Positions 40,848 to 49,724 of a stretch of DNA of 64,000 bases are shown here, one piece after another. The DNA is from Kibdelosporangium banguiense. GTDB taxonomy: Bacteria; Actinomycetota; Actinomycetes; Mycobacteriales; Pseudonocardiaceae. A program made the position numbers and the translations under genes. Position 1 is the first letter of the stretch. Each line of letters opens with the position of its first letter. The notes below the pieces were generated by a model that had not been told where the DNA came from, searched no databases, and saw only the letters and a program-made list of their open reading frames with translations. Location: positions 11,421,203 through 11,485,202 of the forward strand of contig NZ_JAGINW010000001.1 in the NCBI RefSeq assembly GCF_017876405.1. Reading direction: 5' to 3'.

Positions 40848-42050
40848 ATGACAGTTCCAGCCTTCCCTGCCACACGTGCGCCTGGTTGCCCGTTCGAGCC
40901 CCCGCCTGAGTTCACCGAGCTGCGCGCCCAGGAATCCGCCACCAAGACCGCCACCCCCGCCGGTGTGGACGCCTGGGTTGTCAGCCGTTACGACGATGTC
41001 CGGACCGTGTTGTCCGCGCCCGGCATCAGCTCCCGTTGCGCGCCTTCGATGCACATCACCCCTGGTGCGGACTTGGCGCGCGAGGTCATGCCAGGCAACA
41101 TGCTGCAGTTGGACGGCCCGGAGCACGCGCGGCTCCGGCGGATGCTGACCGCCGAGTTCACCGTCCGGCGGGTCGAGGCGCTGCGGCCGTACATCCAGAG
41201 CATCGTCGACGAGCACATCGACGCGCTGCTCGCGGGACCGAAGCCAGCCGACTTCTACGAGGCCTTCGCGCTCCCGATCCCGTCGCTGGTCATCTGTGAG
41301 CTGCTGGGCGTGCCCTACGCGGACCGGCACACGTTCCACAAGCAGAGCGCCGCCGTGATGCGCATCGACTTCGACCGGGAGATCGGTTTCGCGGCGTACG
41401 GCCAGATGCGGGCCTACATGCGGACCCTGTTCGAGGCCAGGCTCGCCGAGCCGCAAGACGACCTGATGAGCCGGATGATCGAGCGCAGCAGGGAATCCGG
41501 GCAGCCGCTGACCGTGCCGGAGATGGTCGAGCTCGGCACGACCCTGCTGATCGCCGGGCACGAGACGACCGCGAACATGATCGCCCTGAGCACCGCGGCA
41601 CTCCTCCAGCACCCGTCTGAGCTCGGCAAACTGCGGTCGGACGCCGACCTCGCACCGTCGGCGGTCGAGGAGATGCTGCGGTATCTGTCGGTCATCCAGT
41701 TCGGCTTGCTGCGCCAGGCTACGCAGGACCTCGAAGTGGGTTCGCTGGCGGTCAAATCCGGCGAATGGCTTGTCGCCGCTTTGGGTTCCGGCAACCGCGA
41801 TGCCGCCGTGTACTCCGACCCCGACTCGATCGACTTGCAGCGCAAGGCAAAGACGCACCTGGCGTTCGGTTTCGGCATCCACCAGTGCGTCGGCCAGCAG
41901 CTCGCGCGGGTCGAACTGCAGGAGGTCTACGCGCGGCTGTTCCGGCGTATCCCCACACTCCGGTTGGCTGTGCCGTTCGACACCGTTGAGTTCAAGGACA
42001 AGGCCCTGGTTTACGGTGTGGAGAAATTGCCGGTCACCTGGGAGGAATGA
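40848..42050 (+). CDS. Cytochrome P450
   Basis: A 400-aa bacterial cytochrome P450 monooxygenase. The I-helix oxygen motif is LLIAGHETTANMIALS, the ExxR motif is in VEEMLRYLSV, and the haem ligand is the Cys in FGFGIHQCVGQQLARVELQ. The length is normal for soluble class I P450s. The ATG at 40848 has GGGG ten bases upstream. It is followed with a one-base overlap by a ferredoxin-reductase-like gene; no ferredoxin gene is present, so a ferredoxin encoded elsewhere probably carries the electrons. The substrate is unknown. Confidence 0.92.
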   Translation: MTVPAFPATRAPGCPFEPPPEFTELRAQESATKTATPAGVDAWVVSRYDDVRTVLSAPGISSRCAPSMHITPGADLAREVMPGNMLQLDGPEHARLRRMLTAEFTVRRVEALRPYIQSIVDEHIDALLAGPKPADFYEAFALPIPSLVICELLGVPYADRHTFHKQSAAVMRIDFDREIGFAAYGQMRAYMRTLFEARLAEPQDDLMSRMIERSRESGQPLTVPEMVELGTTLLIAGHETTANMIALSTAALLQHPSELGKLRSDADLAPSAVEEMLRYLSVIQFGLLRQATQDLEVGSLAVKSGEWLVAALGSGNRDAAVYSDPDSIDLQRKAKTHLAFGFGIHQCVGQQLARVELQEVYARLFRRIPTLRLAVPFDTVEFKDKALVYGVEKLPVTWEE

Positions 42051-43198
42051 TGGACCGGATCGTAGTCGTCGGAGCCGCCGCCGCGGGGCTCACCGCAGCG
42101 GAAACGTTACGGCGGGAGGGTTTCGAGAAGCAGATCACGCTGGTGGGGGACGAGCTGCATCTGCCGTACGACCGGCCACCGCTTTCGAAACAGGTCCTGT
42201 CAGGCGCGTGGGAGACCGACAGGATCGCGCTGCGCAAGGATTCCGTGTACACCGAGTCCGACATCGGCGTGCGTCTTGGTGTCCGGGCGACCGGCCTGGA
42301 CACCTCTTCGCAGGTCGTGCAGCTGGCTTCCGGCGACTCGCTGCACTATGACGGGCTGATCATCGCGACCGGCGTACGGCCCAGGCTACTGCCTTTCGGG
42401 CACGACCTGACCGGCGTGTACGTGATGCGGACGCTGGACGACGCGGTCTCGCTGAAGAAGGCGCTGGCTTCGTCTTCGCGGCTTGTTGTTGTCGGAGCGG
42501 GTTTTCTCGGCTGTGAGGCCGCGGCTTCGGCGCGGCGGCTGGGTTTGGACGTCACCCTGGTCGATCCGCTGCCGCAGCCGATGGTCCGGCAGTTCGGGCC
42601 GATGATCGGTGGTCTGGTCTCGTCCTTGCACACGGCCGAGGGTGTTTCGGTCCGCACCGGAGTCGGGGTTTCGTCGTTCCAGGGGTCTTCGCACGTCACC
42701 GGCGTCGTCCTGTCCGACGGGACGGTCCTGGACGCTGACGTCGTGCTGGTCGCCATCGGCGCCGAGCCCGCCACGGACTGGCTTTCCGGCAGCGGCCTGG
42801 TTCTCGACAACGGCATCGTCTGCGACGCCTATTGCCGCGCCGCGCCAGGCGTCTACGCGGCCGGCGACGTCGCCAGCTGGCACCACCAGGGCTACGCCGA
42901 ACAGATGCGTGTCGAACATCGGATGAACGCCACCGAACAGGGCATGGCCGCCGCCCGGAACCTGCTCGGCGCCTCAGTGCCCTTCTGCCCGATCCCGTAC
43001 TTCTGGACCGACCAGTACGACACCAAGATCGCCGCGTTCGGCCTGCTCACCGGGGACGTCACCGTCACCGAGGGAACCCCCGAATCAGGCAAGTTCATGG
43101 CGCACTACACCCGCGAGGGCAAGCTCGTCGGCGTGCTGTCCTGGAACATGCCTCGCGAACTACGCAAAGCTCGCGCACTGCTGATGCAGACAGGCTGA
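42050..43198 (+). CDS. FAD-dependent ferredoxin-reductase-type oxidoreductase
   Basis: A 382-aa pyridine-nucleotide-disulphide-type flavoprotein like ferredoxin/rubredoxin reductases. FAD site IVVVGAAAAGLTAAETLRRE; NAD site RLVVVGAGFLGCEAAASA; second FAD motif GVYAAGDVASWHHQ; C-terminal reductase domain with YFWTDQYDTKIAAFGL. There is no redox-active Cys pair. It probably passes electrons from NAD(P)H through a ferredoxin to the P450 encoded just before it. Two adjacent ATGs (42047, 42050) are possible; I chose 42050 for better spacing to GGAGG. Confidence 0.88.
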   Translation: MDRIVVVGAAAAGLTAAETLRREGFEKQITLVGDELHLPYDRPPLSKQVLSGAWETDRIALRKDSVYTESDIGVRLGVRATGLDTSSQVVQLASGDSLHYDGLIIATGVRPRLLPFGHDLTGVYVMRTLDDAVSLKKALASSSRLVVVGAGFLGCEAAASARRLGLDVTLVDPLPQPMVRQFGPMIGGLVSSLHTAEGVSVRTGVGVSSFQGSSHVTGVVLSDGTVLDADVVLVAIGAEPATDWLSGSGLVLDNGIVCDAYCRAAPGVYAAGDVASWHHQGYAEQMRVEHRMNATEQGMAAARNLLGASVPFCPIPYFWTDQYDTKIAAFGLLTGDVTVTEGTPESGKFMAHYTREGKLVGVLSWNMPRELRKARALLMQTG

Positions 43199-43475
43199 GA
43201 TCACCGGATCGTGTGAATATCGCTGTATCGATCCACCGGACGCCGCGAGCCGGAGCGGACACGGGAACGCGGCTTGTGGGGGAGATACAAATTCCCACCG
43301 ACCTGGCACTGCCGTCAGCTCGTGGCGTGGCAGTGCTGCCGGTGAGGTTTCCCTCGGGACCCTCGCCTAGGCAACTGGGTGCGAAGCCAGGCAGGGTCCG
43401 GACCGTTCGACCGGACAGTGCTGTCCAATCCGGACGGTCTGGTGGCGTCGTTGCGCCGGTCTTGCGGGTGATGGG
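43199..43475. other. Non-coding stretch with short hairpins
   Basis: 277 bp between the FAD reductase and a small minus-strand ORF hold no gene I can support. A hairpin-forming segment with GACCG and CGGTC outer arms and CCGGAC and GTCC inner parts lies about 43401-43442 and may end transcription. A plus-strand open frame starting GTG at 43213 stays open but has no ribosome site and no family likeness I can defend. Confidence 0.5.
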
Positions 43476-43616
43476 CTACTCGCGGCCGCGGACGATGGTG
43501 GGCTCGAAGGCGTCATCGTCGTCCAGCTGCGCAGCGTTGAACTGGCTGGGCAGCTCGAACTCGGGTGCGGTCTCGGCGTCCTCCTCGTACGACAGTCTGT
43601 CTCGCATGGCGGTCAT
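43476..43616 (-). CDS. Small acidic peptide, unknown
   Basis: A 46-aa open frame starting MTAMRDRLSYEED, very acidic (middle AETAPEFELP, then QLDDDDAFEP) and ending TIVRGRE. The ATG at 43616 has GGAG seven bases upstream. It lies divergent from the fused E1 gene. It has no Cys and few Ser/Thr, so it does not look like a lanthipeptide precursor. It could be a genuine small protein or chance coding. Confidence 0.35.
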   Translation of the reverse strand: MTAMRDRLSYEEDAETAPEFELPSQFNAAQLDDDDAFEPTIVRGRE

Positions 43617-43743
43617 CGCAGGCTCCGTTCTGCTCGGTGGCACACCTGATGAATTCATGGAAGCGAAATGAGGAACTACTCTCAACCCCTGTTCCACGTT
43701 GTGACACAAATTTCACGCCGACTGAAGAGTTCGTCCACCCCTC

Positions 43744-43786
43744 TTGACACATTTCGCTCTTGACAAACCGGTTGGTTGCATACTCT
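43744..43786 (+). promoter_or_regulatory. Possible promoter of the fused E1 gene
   Basis: Two TTGACA hexamers (43744-43749 and 43760-43765) precede TACTCT (43781-43786), within 30 bases of the GTG start. The better-placed pair has a 15-base spacer, shorter than ideal. This is a promoter guess only. Confidence 0.4.
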
Positions 43787-43812
43787 CAGGGGGTGCGGCC
43801 ATCCTGGGTACG

Positions 43813-45894
43813 GTGAGTGAGCCCATCGACGAGCACTTCGTCCACGCGGTAGCCGCCATGAAACCGGCAGGTCCCCGGCGTGACCTGCCGTTTCTCGACC
43901 TGTTCGACGCTCAGTTGGGCAGCAGGCACGTCGACCTGGCTGCCCGGGCGTTGGGTGCGCAGGGCGACGGGTTCTACAGCATCGGTTCGTCGGGTCACGA
44001 AGGGAACGCGGCTGTTGCGGCCGCGTTGCGGCCTTCTGATCCAGCCTTGCTGCATTATCGATCGGGTGCTTTTTACATTGCGCGGGCACGTCAGGTAACC
44101 GGAACAAATGCGTTGACGGACATGCTTCTGGGCATCACCGCGGCGGCCGACGAGCCGATCTCCGGCGGCCGGCACAAGGTGTTCGGAAACAAAGCGCTGT
44201 CGATCATCCCGATGACCTCCACGATCGCCTCACACCTGCCGCGGGCGGTCGGACTGGCCTTCGGGCTGGACCGCGCGGCCAAGCTGGGACTGTCCGCGCC
44301 GTCGGACGCCATCGTCGTCTGCAGCTTCGGCGACGCCTCGGCCAATCACTCCACCGCGGTCGGCGCACTGAACTCCGCCCGGCACTGCGCGTACCAACGA
44401 CTCCCGCTGCCGTTACTGTTCGTGTGCGAGGACAACGGAATCGGAATCAGCGTGCGGACGCCACCCGGCTGGATCTCGGCGGCGCACTCGTCAGGGCTGA
44501 AGTACTTCCACGCGGATGCGACCGATCTGTCCTCAGTGGTCCCGGTCGCACAGGAGGCCGCGGACTGGGTCCGGACCAACCGAGCGCCTGCTTTCCTGCA
44601 TTTACGCACCGTCCGCCTGATGGGTCACGCCGGGTCCGATGTGGAATCGGCGTACCGTTCCACCGGGGAGATCACCGCGGACTACTCACTCGACCCGTTG
44701 GTACGGACCGCTTCCCTGCTCGTTACTTCAGGGACTTTGACTTCCTCGGATGTCCTTTCCCGTTACGAGGCCAAGCGCGCCGAAGTGGCTGCACTAGCCG
44801 CCGAAGCGGTCAAACGCCCCAAACTGGCCAGTTCCGCCGCGGTGATGAAGCCACTCGTGGCATCCACTGTGGACGCGCCGTTCGTCCCGGTCTCCGGGAC
44901 CTTGGCGCAGGGCATCAACCAGGCGTTGCGCTGGATCATGTCCTCCGACCCGGGCGCGCTCGTCTTCGGCGAAGATGTCGCCCGCAAAGGTGGCGTGTAC
45001 GGCGTGACCCGGGGCCTGCACAAGAAGTTCGGTTCCGCACGCGTGTTCGACACAGTCCTGGATGAACAGTCCATTCTGGGCATGGCGTTGGGCACGTCCC
45101 TGACCGGTTTCCTGCCGATCCCCGAGATCCAGTACCTGGCATACGTCCACAACGCACTGGACCAGATCCGGGGCGAGGCCGCGACCCTGCGATTCTTCTC
45201 CGACAACCAGTACCGGAACCCGATGATCGTCAGGATCGCCGGCCTGGCCTACCAGAAAGGCTTCGGCGGCCACTTCCACAACGACAACTCGATCGCCGCC
45301 CTGCGCGACATCCCCGGCCTGCTCATCGCCGCGCCATCCCGCGCCGACGACGCCGCCGCCATGCTCTACACCTGCGCCTCAGCCGCCCGCACCGACGGCC
45401 GGGTCTGCGTCTTCCTCGAACCGATCGCCCTGTACCACACAAAAGACCTGTACTCCCCCGGCGACAACGGCTGGCTCGCATCCTCATCGGAATCCGCCCC
45501 AGTCGGCCGCGCCCGCGTCTACGGCGCGGGCACAGACCTGACCATCGTCACATTCGCCAACGGCGTCCCGATGAGCCTCCGCGTCGCCCGAAGGCTTGCC
45601 TCCCAAGGCATCGAAGCCCGAGTCCTGGATCTGCGCTGGCTCGCGCCTCTGCCCGTGGCCGACATCCTGGCGCACGCGTCGGAAACCGGCCGAGTCCTGG
45701 TCGCCGACGAAACCCGCCGCACCGGCGGCGTCTCCGAGGCCGTCTTCACGGCATTGATCGACGGCGGCTATCGGGGCGCCCTGCAACGCGTGACCAGCGA
45801 CGACAGTTTCATCCCCCTTGGCCCAGCAGCAAACCACGTCCTGCTGGACGAGGAGACGATCGAGAAGGCAGCAGTGTCGCTGGTGACCGGTTAG
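43813..45894 (+). CDS. Fused alpha-beta 2-oxoacid (branched-chain-type) dehydrogenase E1
   Basis: A 693-aa thiamine-diphosphate enzyme in which the alpha and beta subunits of a 2-oxoisovalerate/pyruvate-type E1 are fused. The alpha half (about 25-340) carries GFYSIGSSGHEGNAAVAAAL, HYRSGAFYIARA and the ThDP site VVCSFGDASANHSTAVGALN. The beta half (about 375-690) carries ALVFGEDVARKGGVYGVTRG, VLDEQSILGMALGTSLTG, PEIQYLAYVHNALDQI and VLVADETRRTGGVSEAV. It probably decarboxylates a branched-chain 2-oxo acid. No E2 or E3 gene is adjacent, so partners lie elsewhere or it works with a different acceptor. I chose GTG 43813, because an upstream start lies inside the promoter-like sequence. Its stop overlaps that of flotillin. 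Confidence 0.85.
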   Translation: MSEPIDEHFVHAVAAMKPAGPRRDLPFLDLFDAQLGSRHVDLAARALGAQGDGFYSIGSSGHEGNAAVAAALRPSDPALLHYRSGAFYIARARQVTGTNALTDMLLGITAAADEPISGGRHKVFGNKALSIIPMTSTIASHLPRAVGLAFGLDRAAKLGLSAPSDAIVVCSFGDASANHSTAVGALNSARHCAYQRLPLPLLFVCEDNGIGISVRTPPGWISAAHSSGLKYFHADATDLSSVVPVAQEAADWVRTNRAPAFLHLRTVRLMGHAGSDVESAYRSTGEITADYSLDPLVRTASLLVTSGTLTSSDVLSRYEAKRAEVAALAAEAVKRPKLASSAAVMKPLVASTVDAPFVPVSGTLAQGINQALRWIMSSDPGALVFGEDVARKGGVYGVTRGLHKKFGSARVFDTVLDEQSILGMALGTSLTGFLPIPEIQYLAYVHNALDQIRGEAATLRFFSDNQYRNPMIVRIAGLAYQKGFGGHFHNDNSIAALRDIPGLLIAAPSRADDAAAMLYTCASAARTDGRVCVFLEPIALYHTKDLYSPGDNGWLASSSESAPVGRARVYGAGTDLTIVTFANGVPMSLRVARRLASQGIEARVLDLRWLAPLPVADILAHASETGRVLVADETRRTGGVSEAVFTALIDGGYRGALQRVTSDDSFIPLGPAANHVLLDEETIEKAAVSLVTG

Positions 45895-47027
45895 GCCGGT
45901 TTGCCGCTGATCTGGTCCGGGGGCGGGGTTTCTGTGTTCGATTCGGTGCCGGCGAGGCCTCGTTTGACCGAGTCGAGGATGGCCAGGCCTTGGCCGACCA
46001 GGCCGGCTGCCATTTCACCGAGGCCGTCGGCGCCGTTGATGATGTTGACGTTGGCACCGGCGAGACCTCGGGCCGCTTCCTGGACGATCTTCGGCAGTTG
46101 CTCGATGATCAGCTGGTCGAGGGCGACCCGGTTGTTCGACGAGGCCGCCGCAGCCTGGATCTCCATGGCTTCGGCGTCGGCGCGGGCGAGCAGACGGACC
46201 TTCTCGGCCTCGGCCTGCGCCGGTTTGACGACCTCGGCGACCAGTTGCTGTTCGCGCAGGGTCGCCTCGCGCTCGGCCAGTTCCGTGCGGGCGGCGATCA
46301 CTTCGCGCTGGGCCATGGCTTCGGCCAGCGGACCTGCCTGCGCGGCCTCGGCTTGGGCTTTGTCCACTTCGGCCTTGTACTGGGCCTGCACGATGAAGGT
46401 CTGGCGGCTGTACTCGGCCTGCTTGCGCTGCGACTCCTGGGCCGCCTCGGCGGCGGCCTGGTCGGCCTGTGCCTGGGCGATCTGGGCTTCGCGCTGGATG
46501 GCGGCGTTGTGGGGCGCCGCCATCGCGGCGATGTAGCCGAGTTTCATGTCGTCGATCGACTGGATCTGCAGGGAGTCGATGGTCAGGCCGATCTTGGCCA
46601 TCTCGGCGGCCGAGCCGTCGAGCACCTCCATCGCCAGTTTCTGCCGCTCGGTGATGATCTCCTCCACGGTCATCGAGCCGACGATCGACCGCAGGTGCCC
46701 GGCGAAGATCCGGCCGGTGAGCACCGACATCTGGCTCTGGTCGGAGAGGAACCGCTGGCCTGCGTTGATGATGCTCTCGGTGTCGTTGCCGACCTTGAAC
46801 GCGATCACCGCGCGCACGTTGAGCGCGATCGCCTGCTTGGTCACGCAGGTCTCGGCGATCTCGGCCTCCACCATGCTCAACGAGAGAAACCGGACTTTGC
46901 GGAAAAACGGCATGATGAAGGCGCCATGGCCGGTGACCACCCGGAACGGCGCGTCCGTGGCACCTTTGATCTTGCCCCCGGAGATGAGCATCGCCTGATC
47001 AGGCGCTGGGACGCGGTATCCGAACAT
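45891..47027 (-). CDS. Flotillin-like SPFH protein
   Basis: A 378-aa flotillin. An N-terminal SPFH/Band 7 domain (MFGYRVPAPDQAMLISGG, FIMPFFRKVRFLSLSMVEAE) is followed by a long coiled coil rich in Ala, Glu and Gln (EAQIAQAQADQAAAEAA, LAEREATLREQQLVAEVV) and a Gly/Ala-rich C-terminus. Flotillins scaffold membrane microdomains. It has no membrane-crossing helix and is probably anchored by its N-terminal part. The ATG at 47027 has GGGGAG six bases upstream. It follows a small NfeD-like gene by 11 bases, the usual pairing. Confidence 0.92.
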   Translation of the reverse strand: MFGYRVPAPDQAMLISGGKIKGATDAPFRVVTGHGAFIMPFFRKVRFLSLSMVEAEIAETCVTKQAIALNVRAVIAFKVGNDTESIINAGQRFLSDQSQMSVLTGRIFAGHLRSIVGSMTVEEIITERQKLAMEVLDGSAAEMAKIGLTIDSLQIQSIDDMKLGYIAAMAAPHNAAIQREAQIAQAQADQAAAEAAQESQRKQAEYSRQTFIVQAQYKAEVDKAQAEAAQAGPLAEAMAQREVIAARTELAEREATLREQQLVAEVVKPAQAEAEKVRLLARADAEAMEIQAAAASSNNRVALDQLIIEQLPKIVQEAARGLAGANVNIINGADGLGEMAAGLVGQGLAILDSVKRGLAGTESNTETPPPDQISGKPA

Positions 47028-47038
47028 CTGTATCTCCC

Positions 47039-47266
47039 CTAGCTGACTGTCGACGGATCAGACCACGGAACGACGTCGACCGTGCGGGCGCCGCGTTGCC
47101 CGACGACCAGCACGGTCGCGCCTTTGGGGAGCGGTTCGTCCGAATAGGCCAGGAATGTCTCGGTACCGCCGCGGATTTTGAGCTGGACCTCACCAGGCCC
47201 GCCGGCACCTCGAGTCGCGACGAGCAGCACGCCGATTCGCCCCACTGGCGACATATCAGCCACCAT
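47039..47266 (-). CDS. Small NfeD OB-domain-like protein
   Basis: A 75-aa protein with the layout of the soluble OB domain of NfeD proteins (VGRIGVLLVATRG, GEVQLKIRGG, KGATVLVVGQRGARTVDVVP). There are no membrane helices, so it is a stand-alone form of the NfeD C-terminus. NfeD-type proteins work with flotillins, and this gene precedes flotillin by 11 bases. The ATG at 47266 has GGGAG seven bases upstream. The first methionine could also be the one at residue 5. Confidence 0.82.
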   Translation of the reverse strand: MVADMSPVGRIGVLLVATRGAGGPGEVQLKIRGGTETFLAYSDEPLPKGATVLVVGQRGARTVDVVPWSDPSTVS

Positions 47267-47363
47267 CGGCCCGCTCCCGCTCCGCTGTCACATCCGAACG
47301 CTAGAGCATCGCTGCCCCATCACGTGGGCGTGCCGGTGTATCGATCCCGTCAAGAACAGCCGC

Positions 47364-48068
47364 TTACAGACCTTGTTTGCCGTTCGCCCAGTATGGCTTC
47401 GTCGTGAGGGCGCGACGCGGCATGACTTGACGATCGATGAGTACACGCCGTTGGCGCTGAATGGATTGCGCGTGCCCCAGCAACACAGCCGCGTCCAGGC
47501 CTGTGAGCGTGCCGTCGTCGACAGCGCGTTCGAGCCAGGCCTGTAGTGCGTCACCCGGCGTCGATGTAGCGGCCAGGAACGTATAGCGGGGCCAACGACT
47601 GGTGAGGGACGAGACGGCCTCTGCCGACGTCTCAACGGTTACGACGTGGCCGTCGCTGCTCTGGGCATAGGCGTTGATCGCACCCAGAGCGGAGCTGTCG
47701 CCGAGGTAGAGACGCCGGGTTCCGTTCTGGCGTAGCGGCAGGTGAGGGCCAGCCAGGAGGGTTGTCCCCGTGCCGGCCCGCAGGCGTCTCATCCAGGTGG
47801 TGCCAGGGCCTTCGGCATCGGTGGCAACGAGAATTCCGATGCGGTCGGCATCCGCACCGCTCACCGCCCGCACTGTGTAGCGGCGAGTCAGGCCGGGAGC
47901 AACTCGGAGCTGAATCTCATGACCGGGATGCCAGCCGCCGATCGGCGGGGCGGCACGCACCTCGAGCTCGAGAAAGCCGGGGGCGGGTTCGGCGACATCG
48001 AGCACGTGACTTGGCCGTCCGAAAACGGATTCGAAGAGGCTGCCGATGACCGCGGGTGCTTTGGGCAT
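47364..48068 (-). CDS. Siderophore-interacting-protein-like FAD reductase
   Basis: A 234-aa protein of the siderophore-interacting (FAD-binding_9) type. An N-terminal FAD-binding barrel (PGHEIQLRVAPGLTRRYTVR) is followed by a nucleotide-binding half (RRLYLGDSSALGAINAYA, GHVVTVETSAEAV). It would reduce ferric siderophore or another acceptor with NAD(P)H. The C-terminus, rich in Arg and Gln, resembles the family's conserved tail (YWANGKQGL). The ATG at 48068 has GAGGAA upstream. It follows a 2Fe-2S reductase gene by 25 bases and is the last gene of the operon. Confidence 0.8.
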   Translation of the reverse strand: MPKAPAVIGSLFESVFGRPSHVLDVAEPAPGFLELEVRAAPPIGGWHPGHEIQLRVAPGLTRRYTVRAVSGADADRIGILVATDAEGPGTTWMRRLRAGTGTTLLAGPHLPLRQNGTRRLYLGDSSALGAINAYAQSSDGHVVTVETSAEAVSSLTSRWPRYTFLAATSTPGDALQAWLERAVDDGTLTGLDAAVLLGHAQSIQRQRRVLIDRQVMPRRALTTKPYWANGKQGL

Positions 48069-48093
48069 GAAGTTCCCATTCCTCGCTTTCGGG

Positions 48094-49002
48094 TCAGAGG
48101 TCGACAGCGAGGCGGGACGACAACGCGCGGGAGACACAGCTGTACATGCGGCCGGGCGGCGCGCCGATGTCGTCGCGATGCTCCGGCTCCCCGTCGACAA
48201 CGGCGATCTCGCAGCTGCCGCAAACCCCTTCGCGGCAGCCGGACGGCACCCGGTACCCGGCGTAGTTCAAAGCGTCCAACATGGACTCCTGCGCACCGAC
48301 CTCGACAGTCTGTCCCGACCGGACACAGTCCACTGTGAACGGCTTGGCGGGCGCGAACTCCCTGACCGCCGGCTTGAAACGCTCGATGTGCAGCTGCTGC
48401 ACGGCAAACGCCGCTTCGGCCGCGTCCAGCATCGACGCTGGGCCGCAGCAGTACACCAGTGCTTGAGGGCTCAGCGCTGCCGCCAGCGCGGCGAAGTCGG
48501 GCCTGCCGTCCTCCTCGGTGGCGTAGACGCGCACCCGATCACCATGGACAGCCCGGAGTTCGTCGGCAAAAGGCATGGTGGCCACCGATCTGCCCACGTA
48601 CACCAACGTTGCCAAAGCTCCCGCCTCGACCGCCGCCGCCAGCATCGACACGATGGGAGTGATGCCGATCCCTCCGGCGAGGAACAGGTACTCGGGCGCG
48701 GGAAGCAGGGGGAAGTTGTTGCGTGGCACCGAGACTTCGAGCGTACGACCCGTGCGGAGGAAAAGGTGGACGTACTCCGAGCCGCCACGGCTGAGCCGGT
48801 CATGACGGACGGCGACACGGTAGCTGTCGCGATCGGCCGGGTCCCCGCACAGTGAATACTGCCGGGTCAGCCAGTTGGGCAGGGCCAGATCGACGTGCGC
48901 ACCTGGCTCCCACGGTGCCAGCGGGCCATCGGCACCGCGCAGGACGAGCGAGACGGTGTCCCCGGCGACCGGCTCCACCTGTTCAAGAACTGTTCGCTGC
49001 AT
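48094..49002 (-). CDS. PDR/VanB-type oxidoreductase (FMN or FAD plus 2Fe-2S)
   Basis: A 302-aa phthalate-dioxygenase-reductase-like protein. It has the flavin motif TRQYSLCGDP, the NAD site YLFLAGGIGITPIVSML, and a C-terminal plant-type 2Fe-2S domain with ligands in SGCREGVCGSCEIAVVD and MYSCVSRAL. Such reductases feed electrons to a Rieske oxygenase or other partner. No oxygenase gene is beside it; the PPOX-like and SIP-like proteins are its operon neighbours. The ATG at 49002 has GAGGGG upstream. Confidence 0.9.
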   Translation of the reverse strand: MQRTVLEQVEPVAGDTVSLVLRGADGPLAPWEPGAHVDLALPNWLTRQYSLCGDPADRDSYRVAVRHDRLSRGGSEYVHLFLRTGRTLEVSVPRNNFPLLPAPEYLFLAGGIGITPIVSMLAAAVEAGALATLVYVGRSVATMPFADELRAVHGDRVRVYATEEDGRPDFAALAAALSPQALVYCCGPASMLDAAEAAFAVQQLHIERFKPAVREFAPAKPFTVDCVRSGQTVEVGAQESMLDALNYAGYRVPSGCREGVCGSCEIAVVDGEPEHRDDIGAPPGRMYSCVSRALSSRLAVDL

Positions 49003-49015
49003 CAGTGGATTCCCC

Positions 49016-49657
49016 TCAGTACAGTTGCCGGTAGCCGACTTCGAACAGCTTGTCCATCGTCGCCGGGTCGACGTCCAGCCCCATCTGCTCGGCCGCGATC
49101 TCGCCGACCGACGGCAGCTCCCCGGCCAGGTCCTGGCTCGCCGGATCCCACAGCCGCGACCGGATCAGCGCACGTCCACAGTGGAAGAAGACCTCAGCGA
49201 CATCCACGACGAGTGCCAGGTCCGCTTGTTTGCCTTCGATCCGCATCCGGGCGAGCACGTCCGGTTCGTCGGTGGGATACGCACGACCGTTGACACGCAA
49301 CACCTCCCGCACCCCGGGGACGACGAACATCAGCCCGATCCCGTCGTTCTCGGCGAGATTGCGGAACGAGTCGGCCAGCTTGTTGCCGGGCCGGTCGGGA
49401 ATCGCGAGCATGCGCTCGCCGAGCACCTTGACGAATCCCGGGTAGTCGCCACGCGGCGAGCAGTCCGGCAGGCCTGTCGCGTCCGACGTGGCCATCGCCA
49501 CGAACGGGGAATGGGCGATGAAGCGGCGGGAATACCGGTCGATCCGATCATGGACCTTGGCCTTGATCATGGCCTCGGGCTCGCCGAGCCGGGCGCGCAC
49601 CTCTGGGAAGGAAATTCGTCTCGGGCGACTCGCCAGTACAACATTACTGCTGGTCAT
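49016..49657 (-). CDS. PPOX-type FMN-binding flavoprotein (MSMEG_1061-like)
   Basis: A 213-aa pyridoxamine-phosphate-oxidase-like protein. Recognisable pieces are FVAMATSDATGLPDCSPRGD and VLRVNGRAYPTDEPDVLA. The family binds FMN or F420 in a split barrel and is often found beside PDR-type reductases. It is the first gene of a three-gene operon divergent from a TetR regulator. The ATG at 49657 lacks a clear ribosome site; an in-frame start at 49678 would add seven residues. Confidence 0.82.
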   Translation of the reverse strand: MTSSNVVLASRPRRISFPEVRARLGEPEAMIKAKVHDRIDRYSRRFIAHSPFVAMATSDATGLPDCSPRGDYPGFVKVLGERMLAIPDRPGNKLADSFRNLAENDGIGLMFVVPGVREVLRVNGRAYPTDEPDVLARMRIEGKQADLALVVDVAEVFFHCGRALIRSRLWDPASQDLAGELPSVGEIAAEQMGLDVDPATMDKLFEVGYRQLY

Positions 49658-49724
49658 GGCACAATTATGAGCAATCATTCGGTTTGCGCGCTACTCGCTT
49701 TCGCGCCGGTTCACAAGGGGTGTC

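Noticed and set aside
43199..43475. Possible remnant of a dienelactone-hydrolase-like gene (open frame from GTG 43213, with PTDLALPSARGVAVLPV)
   Set aside because: The likeness covers only a short part, there is no catalytic motif and no ribosome site, so it could be chance.
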